Assembly: GCA_965219495.1 (NCBI GenBank)
Contig: OZ244777.1
Location: 3,224,001 to 3,288,000 of the forward strand
From: CAZPXZ01 sp965219495
Lineage (GTDB): Bacteria > Pseudomonadota > Alphaproteobacteria > Rhodobacterales > CAZPXZ01
DNA length: 64,000 bases
Direction: 5' to 3'
The position numbers were made by a program, and so were the translations under genes. The number at the start of each line of letters is the position of its first letter. Position 1 is the stretch's first letter. Positions 41,753 to 51,420 of the stretch are shown one piece after another. Under the pieces are notes generated by a model. It ran no database searches and was not told the origin of the DNA. It saw only the letters and a list, made by a program, of their open reading frames with translations.

Positions 41753-42736
41753 TCAGGTCAGTCGAACTCGCGGATTTAGCAGCGAATAGAGAAGATCGGC
41801 GACCAGATTGGCGAACACATAGCCGCTTGACACAACCAGCATGGTCCCCAGCATGGTCGGGATGTCGCGGGTGACAATGGCGGTCAGCAACAGGTTGCCG
41901 ATCCCTGGATAGGAAAAGACGAACTCGACCACGACCACGCCGCCAATCACGTAGCCGACGTTGATTGCAATAACGGTGATCGCCGGCAACAGCGAGTTAC
42001 GCAGAACGTGATGAAAGACGATCCGATGGCGTGACAGGCCGCGCAGGACAGCGGCGCGCACATAATTTGATTTTAGCTCCTCGGCCATCGAGGCGCGCGT
42101 CTGCCGCAACACGTGGGCGACAGTCTCAGCCGCAATTGTGAGGCATGGAAAGATCAATGCGGCAAAAAAGAAACTGATGGTTTCCAGCGCATCGAAGCGC
42201 GAGATGTCGATGGCGTTGAACGCTGCCGGAATCCAATTAAGCTTGACCGCGAACACGTAGATGAAGAGCGATCCGATCAGGAACGCTGGTGTTGCGATGG
42301 CGGTGAGGCTCAGAAACTGGATAGTCCGGTCCAGTGGCGAGTTCTCCCTCAGCGCCGCCACCACACCCAGTCCGATTCCGAAAACAATCATCATTATGAG
42401 CGCCGGGACAGCTAGGATCAGCGACGATTTGAGCCGTCCGGCGATCATTGGACCGACCGGCACGTTCTGGGTGAACGATCGGCCAAAATCCCCTTGGAGA
42501 AGGGCACTTATCCAGTTCCAGTATTGATGCCAGACCGGTAGGTCGAGCCCGAGGTCCCGTCGCATCGCGTCCACGGCCTCCTGGCTGACCGCGGTCGGAG
42601 AGAGCCCGCGCAGCAGCATGTCGACCGCGTCGCCCGGCATCAGTTGGACGACCCCCATGAGCACCATACTGATGATCACCAGAACCACTAGGCTGGCCGC
42701 CAGGCGCCGGACAAAGAAGACCAACAGATCGAACAC
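41753..42736 (-). CDS. Peptide-type ABC transporter permease (DppB)
   Basis: A 327-residue permease with the DppB pattern: an N-terminal span followed by LMPGDAVDMLLRGLSPTAVS, FGRSFTQNVPVGPMIAGRLK, the EAA loop NYVRAAVLRGLSRHRIVFHH, and the C-terminus DLLYSLLNPRVRLT. It lies about 110 bases downstream of the binding-protein gene, a gap that holds an imperfect hairpin. Confidence 0.94.
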   Translation of the reverse strand: MFDLLVFFVRRLAASLVVLVIISMVLMGVVQLMPGDAVDMLLRGLSPTAVSQEAVDAMRRDLGLDLPVWHQYWNWISALLQGDFGRSFTQNVPVGPMIAGRLKSSLILAVPALIMMIVFGIGLGVVAALRENSPLDRTIQFLSLTAIATPAFLIGSLFIYVFAVKLNWIPAAFNAIDISRFDALETISFFFAALIFPCLTIAAETVAHVLRQTRASMAEELKSNYVRAAVLRGLSRHRIVFHHVLRNSLLPAITVIAINVGYVIGGVVVVEFVFSYPGIGNLLLTAIVTRDIPTMLGTMLVVSSGYVFANLVADLLYSLLNPRVRLT

Positions 42737-42785
42737 GTCGATGCCCCTAACCGGGCATATTTGAACTGTGCAACGTCACGGCCAA

Positions 42786-42822
42786 GGATCCGGGCGCACG
42801 GCGCGCGTGTGCGTGCGGATCC
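42786..42822. terminator. Imperfect hairpin between binding protein and permease genes
   Basis: GGATCCGGGCGCAC pairs with the complement of GTGCGTGCGGATCC (12 of 14 positions) across a GC-rich loop. In such operons an intergenic hairpin commonly keeps the binding-protein message more abundant than the permease message, by partial termination or by protecting the 3' end. No T-run follows, so termination is uncertain. Confidence 0.5.
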
Positions 42823-42847
42823 CCGCCGGCTTTTCCGTTCGCCAAAC

Positions 42848-44434
42848 TCAGGCTGTTAGAAACGCCCGATCGACCCACATGTAGGTCATCGGGTGGGCAA
42901 AGACGCCGCCGACCGACGGCCTCGTGGCGATATAGAATCCCTTGAAATAGGGGATGATGGTGACCGCCTCGTCGGAGATTATTTCCATGGCCTGATTGTA
43001 GAGCGATTTGCGTGTCTCGAAATCGGTTTCGCCCTCGGCCCGGGACAGGAGGCCGTCCACCGTCGCGTCACTGAAACCGACGGTGTTATTGCCGCCCCCG
43101 GTCTCGTAGAATGGCTTGATCGACGCGTTGATGGTTTGGCGGGCGCCCCAATTGTCCATGTAAAGCGGGGCGCGGTACTCGATGTCCGTCCAGTACCTGC
43201 TGATGTCGATGCCGTCGACAGCGATGTCCAACCCCGCCTCCTTGGCCATTTCCCGTACCGCGAGCCCGTGTTCCATCAGTCCCGGGCGCCCCGTCGTGGT
43301 GTGCAAGATGAGTCTTGTACCGGGTTCGACGCCGGCTTCAGCGAGCAGCCGTTTGGCCTTTTCAACATTGTGCTCGCGTGCTTTCAGCCCGGCATGGCCA
43401 TAGACATGGGTGGGTGGGATCGGTTGGTCGTTGCCTACCGTGCCGAAACCGCCGATCGCCACGTCGCGCAGTGCAGGCCGGTTGATGGCATAGGCCAGCG
43501 CTTGGCGCACTCGCTTGTCGCGCAGCAATTCGGAATTGTCGTTCGGCAGGGTGAAGGACGGGTTCTGGTGCAGGTTGATCGAGTGATAGCCAGACGCGGT
43601 CGCATCTACGACAATTCTCGAGTCGCCCTGCGCGTCGGGGATGAGATCAAAAGGTAACTGCAACATGACGTCAATATTGCCGCTCTGAAGAGCCGCGAAC
43701 TCCGACGTGGGTTCCGTGATCGGCACTATCCTCAAGTGATCGACATAGGGGATGGCCCGACCGTCCTCGCCTGTTATGTGATAATCTCGGTTGGCCTCAA
43801 GTATGGTGATGCCGCTCGGCTCCCATTCGACAAGCTTGAACGGCCCACTGCCATTGGGCGCGGTGGAGATCATGTCGATATTCTCGCGATCGACAATGCG
43901 CGGATAAATCCCGCCGAGGTCGATGGGCAGATCGACATAGGTCGTGGTCAGTCGGATCTCCACCGTATGAGGTCCCTTGACGATGACCTCCTTGATCGGG
44001 CCAATGGCACTGTGGCCGTGGGGCGAGGTCCTTTCGTCGAGGACCCTCTCCAGGCTGTATTTGACATCCGCGGCTGTCACCGGGCGTCCACTATGAAACT
44101 TTGCGTTCTCAAAAAGGTTAAACGTCCAGGTTTCGCCGCCGTCTTCGGTCGACCACGATTTGGCGAGTTCCGGTTCGGCGTTGAAATCATGACCGATTCT
44201 GGTCAGCGCGCTGTACATGTGGAAGGTGGCCGGAAACGAACCGTGACTGACCACCTTGTGCGGGTCCAGTTCGGCCACCGGTTCGGGCACGGACAGCGTG
44301 ATAGTTCCGCCGCGCTTGATCGATTGTGCTCGCGCGCCTTGGGGCAGGAGCATACTACCGGAGCCAGTGGACGCAGCCGCCACGCTGGCGCACGCGATGA
44401 AGCGGCGCCGAGACATGCGCAATTTTCTAATCAT
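42848..44434 (-). CDS. Peptide-type ABC transporter substrate-binding protein (family 5), TAT-type leader
   Basis: A 528-residue family-5 binding protein. The leader RMSRRRFIACASVAAAST resembles a twin-arginine signal. Mature blocks are ITLSVPEPVAELDPHKVVSH, ELAKSWSTEDGGETWTFNLF, KFHSGRPVTAADVKYSLERV and VRQALAYAINRPALRDVAIG. The start ATG 44434 is preceded by GGGAG; an ATG at 44461 is less well placed. It is the first gene of the operon with dppB, dppC and the fused ATPase, forming a complete importer. The ligand is unknown. Confidence 0.94.
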   Translation of the reverse strand: MIRKLRMSRRRFIACASVAAASTGSGSMLLPQGARAQSIKRGGTITLSVPEPVAELDPHKVVSHGSFPATFHMYSALTRIGHDFNAEPELAKSWSTEDGGETWTFNLFENAKFHSGRPVTAADVKYSLERVLDERTSPHGHSAIGPIKEVIVKGPHTVEIRLTTTYVDLPIDLGGIYPRIVDRENIDMISTAPNGSGPFKLVEWEPSGITILEANRDYHITGEDGRAIPYVDHLRIVPITEPTSEFAALQSGNIDVMLQLPFDLIPDAQGDSRIVVDATASGYHSINLHQNPSFTLPNDNSELLRDKRVRQALAYAINRPALRDVAIGGFGTVGNDQPIPPTHVYGHAGLKAREHNVEKAKRLLAEAGVEPGTRLILHTTTGRPGLMEHGLAVREMAKEAGLDIAVDGIDISRYWTDIEYRAPLYMDNWGARQTINASIKPFYETGGGNNTVGFSDATVDGLLSRAEGETDFETRKSLYNQAMEIISDEAVTIIPYFKGFYIATRPSVGGVFAHPMTYMWVDRAFLTA

Positions 44435-44460
44435 TGGATACTCCCAAAACATCATTTGCA

Positions 44461-44776
44461 TTCACAATTTCAATGTGATCCGAACAAATCATAACGAAAA
44501 TTGGCCCAACAGCAATGCCTTTTTGGACGCTGAGGCAGGGCGAGACTGTTCTCAGAGTATGCCGAGGATTCCCGGTTCGGATTTGGTTTCCGGGCGTCTG
44601 GCCTGGGGAATTTCGGTTCCGGGATCGGGAATTTCGGGCGCCGGGGCGCTTGCGGACGGCGCCCGGCGGGGGATTTTCCGGGAGGGTGCGGCGTTCGGCC
44701 ATGGCGAAGGGCTCCCGCCTCGGACGGGAGCGGCGGCAACGGGCCTGGCGGCGCCCGGTTTGCCGGGCGGGCTGGA
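44461..44776. other. Gene-free, GC-rich stretch
   Basis: About 315 bases upstream of the binding-protein gene. The part at 44570-44700 repeats AATTTCGG- and CGGGAAT-like words and is probably the degraded flank of the ISAs1 relic. The operon promoter should lie at 44440-44530, where the sequence is AT-richer. Confidence 0.4.
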
Positions 44777-45120
44777 TCAGGCGACGGGCGCGCCGGCCGG
44801 TCCGGGAATTGGCAGGCTGTTGCGGGGAGACTTGAGGAAGTCGAGGACAGCGCGGATATTGCGGTTCGACCTCCGCAGGGTCGGTGCCACTTCGAGGCCG
44901 CGGGCCTTTATGAGGCCGATGGCGAAGCGCCGCAGGCGGGTGGTGTTTTCCGGGCTATAGCCGGTGCGGATGCGGCTGCGATCCTCATCCCAGGTTCAAT
45001 CGAGGCAGAAATGAGCCGCGCCGCGTTTTCGATATACCAGTGGCCGCGGTTCCAGTGCAGGATCTGCGCCGACCGGCGGCCACCCGCCAGCAAGTATCCG
45101 GCGAACCTCCGTCAACTTGT
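44777..45120 (-). pseudogene. ISAs1-family transposase, C-terminal relic
   Basis: On the minus strand LHWNRGHWYIENAARLIS corresponds to the NRGHWGIEN block of ISAs1-family transposases, which holds the catalytic Glu. After a frameshift the next frame reads DEDRSRIRTGYSPENTTRLR, then RFAIGLIKARGLEVAPTLRR, and ends with TGA at 44777. The rest of the element is missing. Confidence 0.8.
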
Positions 45121-45538
45121 GCGCCAAGGACAACCAGCGCCTTGTGCCTGAGCATGCCGCACGGACAAGCTCCCGTTGCCTGCGCACGGGAGCCGAAAGC
45201 GGGGAACGCGAAAACCGCCAACCCAGCCCGTCTTCTTTTCCCAGGAGCCGAGATTCCCATCGGCCGCCAGGCGATTGGACGGAGAGCATAGCGCAAGGAC
45301 TGAGGGACCTGGGAAGGTCGCGGGCGGTTTTTCCTGATTCGGAATCGGGCTCGTTCTGCCCAAATCCGGGCGCCGGGCGGCTCCGGCCGAGATTCACGTT
45401 AAGCCAGTCACACGGGCTCAAGCCGAGAGGAATTCAACCCGACGAGTCTTCCGAAGAAACTGGAGCAGTGTGGAAAAGTTTCTCAGGCGAGGCAGAAATA
45501 ATTCGGGAAATCAGTTACGAATGAATGCAAAATACAAC
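45121..45538. other. Gene-free stretch
   Basis: About 420 bases with no protein-like frame, between the ISAs1 relic and the relaxase relic. Probably composite debris. Confidence 0.4.
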
Positions 45539-45655
45539 ACCCGCCCAGGCGCTCGCCTCGCGGTGCGCCGCGTCGTCGCGCGCGTAGTAGCCGTCCTTCT
45601 CGAAATAGCTCACGCCCTGCGCGGGCGAGGCAATCTTGCCGATCGAGGCTACCGT
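45539..45655 (-). pseudogene. MobF/TraA-type conjugative relaxase, N-terminal relic
   Basis: The minus strand reads VASIGKIASPAQGVSYFEKD followed by GYYARDDAAHREASAWAG. This is the N-terminus of TrwC/TraA-type relaxases, including the region of the active-site tyrosines (GYYA). The family start codon before VAS is ACG here instead of ATG, and the frame leaves the homology after 39 codons. It is a scrap of a conjugation gene and shows that a plasmid or ICE was once integrated here. Confidence 0.78.
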
Positions 45656-45835
45656 CGCGGCCGCGCTCCGATGGCCGCGGGATTCGGTGGATACGGAGTG
45701 TCCATGCCGGCCACATACGGGCTTTCCGGGCGGGGAACAAGAGGCGAACATCCTGCTTCGCAGGCGTGGCGGCGAATGTCGCCGATTGTCGTTGGCCGGT
45801 GGAACGGCCAGCGGCAGCGGCTGCGCACGGAACCG

Positions 45836-46063
45836 CTACGCGCGGCGCCCCACGAACTCGTGGACAGTCAGGCCCGCGTCCCGGGCGATGCGGCGAAGCA
45901 GGATAGGGGACAAGTCACGGCCCGCATGCACCGGCACGGTCGTTGCGCGCCCGTCGGGATGACGGAACCGCTTGTGCAAGCCGCGCTGGCGAACTTCCTC
46001 GAAGCCCAGCGCGGCGAGAATGGCGATAACCTCGCGCGGCTTGAGTACCGGGACCGGCGGCAC
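45836..46063 (-). CDS. hicA: HicA-type toxin (mRNA interferase)
   Basis: A 75-residue HicA toxin, a small double-stranded-RNA-binding-like fold that cleaves mRNA. The family pattern is clear: LKPREVIAILAALGFEEVRQ, the active His in RQRGLHKRFRHPDG, and TTVPVHAGRDLSPILLRRIA with the closing AGLTVHEFV. The start ATG 46063 is 6 bases after the hicB stop. The gene lies next to a relaxase relic, a usual plasmid or ICE setting for such modules. Confidence 0.92.
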   Translation of the reverse strand: MPPVPVLKPREVIAILAALGFEEVRQRGLHKRFRHPDGRATTVPVHAGRDLSPILLRRIARDAGLTVHEFVGRRA

Positions 46064-46069
46064 CCCCGC

Positions 46070-46276
46070 TCACACCACGACGGTCTGCGTGCCGACATAC
46101 TCGCCAACCATCGCGGTCGCTCCGTCTTCGAGGATCATGGCGATGACTTCGCGGAGATTGGCGTTGAGCTCGTCGAGCGTCTCGCCCTGGCTGTGGGCGC
46201 CGGGAAAGCCGGGGACATACCCGACGTAAAGGCCAGTCTCCCGGCAACGCTCGACAACCGCGGTATAGGTGTCCAT
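46070..46276 (-). CDS. hicB: HicB-type antitoxin
   Basis: A 68-residue partial-RNase-H-fold HicB. Key blocks are ETGLYVGYVPGFPGAHSQGE and TLDELNANLREVIAMILEDG. It lacks a C-terminal DNA-binding domain, so it is the short form of the antitoxin. The start ATG 46276 is chosen because homology begins there; upstream codons to 46396 are unlike HicB. The antitoxin-before-toxin order (hicBA) is one of the two known arrangements. Confidence 0.9.
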   Translation of the reverse strand: MDTYTAVVERCRETGLYVGYVPGFPGAHSQGETLDELNANLREVIAMILEDGATAMVGEYVGTQTVVV

Positions 46277-46989
46277 CGTTACCCTGGACCGGTCCGATTG
46301 AGCGGCTACTGTAGCCGCCGTTGCCGGAAGCGGCAATGCGCGATCGGTGCGGACGGGGTGCGGAAGCGCCCCGGTGATGTCGGCGAATCTGCGCATCGGG
46401 CGCCAGGAAACGCCACGGTCGTGATCCGGGAGCGCCGTGTTGGCATAGTGATGATTCGGTGCTTGATATTTTCTGCAGGGTCTTCATAACCTACGGAAAT
46501 ACCGTCATAAATTCCATCTGGGAGCTGTCCTGCCATTCAATCCGAATGAGAGCAACGTTGGCGGGAACGTCAATGAGGGGAACGCGACCAAACCGCTTGT
46601 ATGGACGCACTGAACCACTTGACCGACGCCGCAATATGGCGTTCCGGGGAAGGTCGCGTACTATGATTCACTGTCGGGAGCGGAGAAGCAGAAACGGCTC
46701 CCTTGTCAGGCTGTTTTCCAATCCGGCGGCAGCGACCCGCAGCGCGCCGAGCGCGGCTTGATGCGCAAGTCGTTACGAGAGAGAGACCCAGACGACAGCC
46801 GACGACGCGCCGCGTACGCCTGGCGTAGCGCCGGTCACGAAAATCTCACCATAAGCTGCATCCGCACTTCTCTTGGCGGTGCCCTCCTTGTCCCGCAAGG
46901 CGAGGAAGGAGCATCCGGGTTGGCGCGCGCCAACCCGGACAAATCCGTCCGATTGGCGCACGCCGTAATTTCAACACGTCGAATCATGC
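46277..46989. other. Gene-free stretch
   Basis: About 710 bases between hicB and the peptide-binding protein gene, with no convincing gene on either strand. The hicBA promoter should lie just above 46276. Confidence 0.45.
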
Positions 46990-48639
46990 CTACATTGCGT
47001 CCTTCACAAAAAGATACTCGTAGTGCATCGGAATGTAGGTTGGGGATACGTACAATACTGCATCGCCTCCCATGCGGGCCGAACGCAACGTGAAATAACG
47101 AGAGTGGAAGGTCGGAACCCAGGGCGCGTCTTCCATGATCTCCAGGTAGATGGAGCGCCACAAGTCGACCCGTTCCTGGGCCATGGCCGGATCAGCCATG
47201 GCATCGGCCTTGGCTGCTTTGGCCTCGACTTCCTCGTTGCAGTACCACGCCCAATTCCAGCCGCCCGGAACGGCGCCGCCACAGCCCAGAATCGACCAGT
47301 AGAAGCCGGAGGGATCCGGATAGTCCGAAATCCAGGCCATGCCGCCCGACCAGATCATCGGCGCCTGCTGCTCTTCGCCGCCAGCGGCGATAACAACCGA
47401 GGATGCTACCGAATGCAGCGCTGCATTGATGCCAACTTCCGCGAGGTCCTGCTGGATGGCCTGGGCAATTCTCGGATTCGGATCGGTGTTCATGTTCCAC
47501 AACTCGGTCTCGAATCCGTCGGGATAGCCGGCCTCGGCCAACAGTTCCTTCGCTTTGGCCGGGTCGTACGCATATCCCATGAAGCTCGCGTCATGTCCCG
47601 GCATGTTTGGCGGCAGGGGCTGTGTGGCGGGAATCGCACGGTTGTTGATGAGACGGACGATTCGATCCTTGTTGATCGCCATATTTACGGCCTTGCGCAC
47701 CAGCACGTTGTCAAACGGCGGTATGCGCACGTTCATGGTGACGTAGCTGGTCTGAATCATGGGATGTTCCACGATCATCCCTTTTTCCTGGTATTCGGGA
47801 TTCTCAACCGCTTCCACGAATTGGGCAGGTGGAATTCCGTCTCCCAGAATGTCGACTTCGTCCCGCACGAGGCGCAGCAGCGCTACGGATGGTTCCTGGC
47901 CAACCTCCCAGGTGATCTTGTCCAGGTAGGGAACGTTTTCGGAACCCGTTCCATGTTGATAATCAGGATTCCTCTCGAATACGATTCGCTGCCCCAACGT
48001 CCATTCAGTAATCTTGTATGCGCCGGTGCCGACCGGATTCCTGCCCCAATCCGCACCAAACCGATCGACTTCTTCCTTGGGCACAATGGAAGAGAAGTGC
48101 ATGGCGAGGACATTGAGAAAGACAGCATTCGGACGGGTCAATCTGATGATGACCGTATAGTCATCCGGCGTGCTTACTCCGGAAAGGCCGTCCGCCGCTC
48201 CCGAAACCATTTCATCGAACCCCTCGATGACCGCGTAATAGCCCTGACCGGGGCTCTGGGTTGCCGGGTTCACGAGGCGCTCGAATGTATACTTGACATC
48301 AGATGACGTAAGTTCGCGGCCGTTGTGAAACTTCACGCCTTGGCGCAGATTGAACGTATAGACCAAGCCGTCTTCCGAGATCGTGAAACTTTCGGCCAAG
48401 TCGGGAACCAACTCCGTGGTGCCCATTTTGTAACCCATCAAGCCATCGGCGATGAGCTGCATCATCGATGGGTTTTGCCAGTCATAGCCAATCGCAGAAT
48501 CCAGTGTCGCGATGTCGTCCTTGTAGGACACGACTATGCTGCCGCCGCGTTCGGCGTGCTCGGCAGCTACGGCGGGCAAAACCAGGATAGCAGCGGAAAT
48601 CACGAGGCCAACAATTGCCCCGATCGGTGACGATTTCAT
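46990..48639 (-). CDS. Peptide-type ABC transporter substrate-binding protein (DppA/OppA family 5)
   Basis: A 549-residue periplasmic binding protein with a Sec signal peptide (GLVISAAILVLPAVAAEHAE). Family blocks are GSIVVSYKDDIATLDSAIGY, GLVYTFNLRQGVKFHNGREL, SSDVKYTFERLVNP and the late MAWISDYPDPSGFYWSILG. No permease or ATPase is adjacent, so it is an orphan. It could serve the dppC-dppB operon at 30530-32298, which lacks a binding protein (inference). Confidence 0.95.
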   Translation of the reverse strand: MKSSPIGAIVGLVISAAILVLPAVAAEHAERGGSIVVSYKDDIATLDSAIGYDWQNPSMMQLIADGLMGYKMGTTELVPDLAESFTISEDGLVYTFNLRQGVKFHNGRELTSSDVKYTFERLVNPATQSPGQGYYAVIEGFDEMVSGAADGLSGVSTPDDYTVIIRLTRPNAVFLNVLAMHFSSIVPKEEVDRFGADWGRNPVGTGAYKITEWTLGQRIVFERNPDYQHGTGSENVPYLDKITWEVGQEPSVALLRLVRDEVDILGDGIPPAQFVEAVENPEYQEKGMIVEHPMIQTSYVTMNVRIPPFDNVLVRKAVNMAINKDRIVRLINNRAIPATQPLPPNMPGHDASFMGYAYDPAKAKELLAEAGYPDGFETELWNMNTDPNPRIAQAIQQDLAEVGINAALHSVASSVVIAAGGEEQQAPMIWSGGMAWISDYPDPSGFYWSILGCGGAVPGGWNWAWYCNEEVEAKAAKADAMADPAMAQERVDLWRSIYLEIMEDAPWVPTFHSRYFTLRSARMGGDAVLYVSPTYIPMHYEYLFVKDAM

Positions 48640-49541
48640 AATTCGCCTCCCTCAATTCTTGATTCAATGCCGACCCCCACACCACTCCCGCGGAGATCAG
48701 CCAAAATTATCGCCAAGGGGTTGGCGACAACGTCCAATTGTTTTTTCTGATTAACCTCATCGTAGCGAATGATTTTGCTCTTTTCAAATCTCAAATTGCT
48801 GGAGCGCGCGTACCAAAAATTCTTGTGTTGGGCTCGCCATGAGGGTGGGTTCGGGGACGATGCTGGCGAGACGCGGTCTTGTGCAGCCACCGCCCCGTCC
48901 AATTGACCGTATGCCGCAAGTGGAATTGGACGTATCGGGACGGCGCTGATCGCTCAACAATCGGCGGCGCCGTCGGCCTCGTCCTGCTCCACTACCCGGG
49001 TGTCATGAATCTTCAGCATCGTGCTCATCGCAGCACGGCGTCAAGTGCGGGGATCAACCTTGTCCACCCTTTCAGCACCCACAGCACCTCGCGGTCGTCA
49101 TGCGGGCCATTCCCGGCAGGCGCCGCCGCACCCGCAGACTCAATGCGAAAAGGGCGAACTGGTCGCTGCCCTCCGGCGCCGAGCGCGAAAAGGCGTTTCG
49201 CCCTTTCGCGCTCGCAGCCATGCCACCGCTCTCTTCACGGGCTGACTCGGGAGGACATGCCGATGGTTCTGGCCCTGAAGGAAAGTACCAAGTCTTCCTC
49301 ATCGACAGGACAATTGGCATGGCGGGAATGAAGCAGGTCAGGCTTTCAAATGGCCGATGGCGTTGATGCTTTGAATCCGGTTCACTTGAAACGTACAGAG
49401 GCATTTCACCTGCAAGACCGTCCGCAATTCCGCTTTGAATGGCGTCTCTTGCGCTGCTCCACTTTGTAACGGACAGCGCCATTTCCTAGATTACGGCCAA
49501 CACACACTTTGTCCGGGGTTCACCGGGCTGGGGCAGAAGCC
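48640..49541. other. Intergenic region upstream of fabD
   Basis: About 900 bases without a recognisable gene. It holds a strong hairpin at 49181-49215. The last 100 bases (49440-49541) were duplicated with fabD into the relic at 22590-23040 and must contain the fab operon promoter. Frames in 48880-49330 are shadow-like. Confidence 0.5.
49181..49215. repeat. Strong hairpin upstream of the fab operon
   Basis: CGAGCGCGAAA (49181-49191) pairs with TTTCGCGCTCG (49205-49215), with a further inner GGCG/CGCC stem after one mismatch and a TTT loop. Possible roles are terminator of an extinct upstream gene or a REP-like unit. No neighbouring gene explains it. Confidence 0.7.
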
Positions 49542-50492
49542 ATGAAGCTAGCATTCATCTTCCCCGGGCAGGGATCGCAGCGGGTTGGCATGGGAAAGGC
49601 GGTCGCGCACGCCTTTCCGCAGGCGCTCGCCGTCTGGGAGGCCGTCGACGAAGCGCTCGAACAGCGGCTTTCCCGGATTGCCTGGGAGGGTCCTGCGGAG
49701 GACTTGACGCTGACCGAGAATGCGCAGCCCGCCATTATGGCGGCTTCGGTCGCCTCTGTTCGTGCGCTGGAGGCAGAGCTTGGCGGATCCTTTCTGCAAT
49801 ACGCAAAATTTGTCGCCGGGCATTCGCTTGGGGAATATTCATCCCTCACCGCCGCCGATGCACTGGAATTGGGCGCGTGCGCACGCCTGCTTCGTGCGCG
49901 CGGCATTGCCATGCAAAAGGCGGTTCCGCCGGGTGAGGGCGCGATGGCGGCCGTAGTCGGGCGTAGCCTGAGGGCAATTCGGGCGGATCTTTCAGCCCTT
50001 GAAGGGCAGGGGATTTGCGAGCCCGCCAACGACAATGCGCCGGATCAGGTGACGATTTCGGGTTCTGCGGATTTGGTCGCAAAGGCGATCTCCGTATTGG
50101 CGGCCGCCGGGGCGAAGCGGGTCATTCCTCTTAACGTATCCGCGCCGTTTCACTGCGCGCTCATGGAGCCGGCGGCGCGTGAGATGGACGCACGGCTGGC
50201 GGAAACGGACATTCGCGCTCCCGCGGTGCCCATGGTTTCAAATGTGACCGCGCGGCCGGTCGAGGATCCGGAGGAGATACGCCGGCTCCTGGTGGAGCAG
50301 GTCACTAGCATGGTGCGGTGGCGGGAATCTGTGGCGTGGATGGCTTGCCAGGGAGTTTCGGTATTCGCGGAATGCGGGGCCGGAAAGGTGCTGTCCGGGC
50401 TGCTGCGGCGGATTGACCGGTCAATCTCGGTGCGAAACGTGGATTCACCCGAAGATGCGGCTGCCCTGGCACGGGAACTGCGTGGCGACTGA
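49542..50492 (+). CDS. fabD: Malonyl-CoA:ACP acyltransferase
   Basis: A 316-residue FabD, which loads malonate onto acyl carrier protein to feed fatty-acid synthesis. Blocks are FIFPGQGSQRVGMGKAVA, the nucleophile motif FVAGHSLGEYSSLTAADALE, the VTISGSADLVAKAI region and the second catalytic His in LNVSAPFHCALMEPA. The start ATG 49542 begins KLAFIFPGQGSQ; a frame to 49509 adds non-homologous residues. First gene of fabD-fabG-acpP-fabF-mltG. A decayed copy of its 5' end lies at 22590-23040. Confidence 0.97.
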   Translation: MKLAFIFPGQGSQRVGMGKAVAHAFPQALAVWEAVDEALEQRLSRIAWEGPAEDLTLTENAQPAIMAASVASVRALEAELGGSFLQYAKFVAGHSLGEYSSLTAADALELGACARLLRARGIAMQKAVPPGEGAMAAVVGRSLRAIRADLSALEGQGICEPANDNAPDQVTISGSADLVAKAISVLAAAGAKRVIPLNVSAPFHCALMEPAAREMDARLAETDIRAPAVPMVSNVTARPVEDPEEIRRLLVEQVTSMVRWRESVAWMACQGVSVFAECGAGKVLSGLLRRIDRSISVRNVDSPEDAAALARELRGD

Positions 50493-50505
50493 GAGGAGCA
50501 GGAAC

Positions 50506-51243
50506 GTGACTGAACTGGATGGAAAGAACGCGGTTGTCACCGGGGCCAGCGGGGGAATTGGCGGCGCGGTAGTTCGGGCGCTCTACGACCGGGGCGCGTC
50601 GGTGGCGCTTACCGGCACCCGGGAGGGCGTGCTCAAGGAACTCGCGGACCAACTTGGGGGGCGTGCGGTTGTGCTACCGTGCGACCTGTCGGACCGGGCC
50701 GCCGTGGCGTCGCTGCCGGGTGCGGCGGCCGAGGCGCTCGGTTCGGTGGATATCCTGGTGAACAACGCTGGCCACACGCGTGACAATCTCGCCATGCGGA
50801 TGTCCGACGAGGAATGGGACTCGGTACTGGAAGTCAATCTTGGCGCGGCGTTCCGCCTGGCGCGGGGCGTGCTTCGGAGCATGCTCCGAAGCCGCTGGGG
50901 CCGAATCATCAACATTACTTCGGTTGTCGGTCACACCGGAAATCCCGGTCAGGCGAACTATGTTGCGTCCAAGGCTGCACTCGCCGCAATGACAAAGTCT
51001 CTCGCCACGGAAGTCGCGAGCAGGGGAATCACCGTCAACTGCGTTGCACCGGGCCTGATCGAAACAAGGATGACGGCAGGCTTGGAAGGTGCGCAACGGG
51101 AGCGAATCATGTCCGGCATCCCCTTGGGCCGGATGGGTGCGCCGGCGGAAGTCGCCGCCGCGGTGGCGTTTCTCGCATCTCCCGGCGCAGGATATGTGAC
51201 GGGGCAGACCATTCACGTGAACGGCGGGCTGGCGATGCTCTGA
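50506..51243 (+). CDS. fabG: 3-oxoacyl-[ACP] reductase
   Basis: A 245-residue short-chain dehydrogenase that reduces 3-oxoacyl-ACP with NADPH. The cofactor loop is VVTGASGGIGGAVVRAL, followed by NNAG. The Ser-Tyr-Lys catalytic set lies in NITSVVGHTGNPGQANYVAS. The C-terminus ends AGYVTGQTIHVNGGLAML, as usual. The start GTG 50506 has AGGAG upstream, 13 bases after the fabD stop. Confidence 0.97.
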   Translation: MTELDGKNAVVTGASGGIGGAVVRALYDRGASVALTGTREGVLKELADQLGGRAVVLPCDLSDRAAVASLPGAAAEALGSVDILVNNAGHTRDNLAMRMSDEEWDSVLEVNLGAAFRLARGVLRSMLRSRWGRIINITSVVGHTGNPGQANYVASKAALAAMTKSLATEVASRGITVNCVAPGLIETRMTAGLEGAQRERIMSGIPLGRMGAPAEVAAAVAFLASPGAGYVTGQTIHVNGGLAML

Positions 51244-51420
51244 ATTGTGATTGCGCCCGTTGGCGGAACGGGATTCCTGTGCTATTCACAAGCATTCGGT
51301 CTGCGGCCGCATTTGAATTGCGAAGGGGTCGCACCTACGAACAACGGGAGTCTGCGGTCTTCTCCGGATGATAAGGAAAGGCCGCGGCTTGGCAGAGGCA
51401 GGCATGAGCGGGGAACATCA

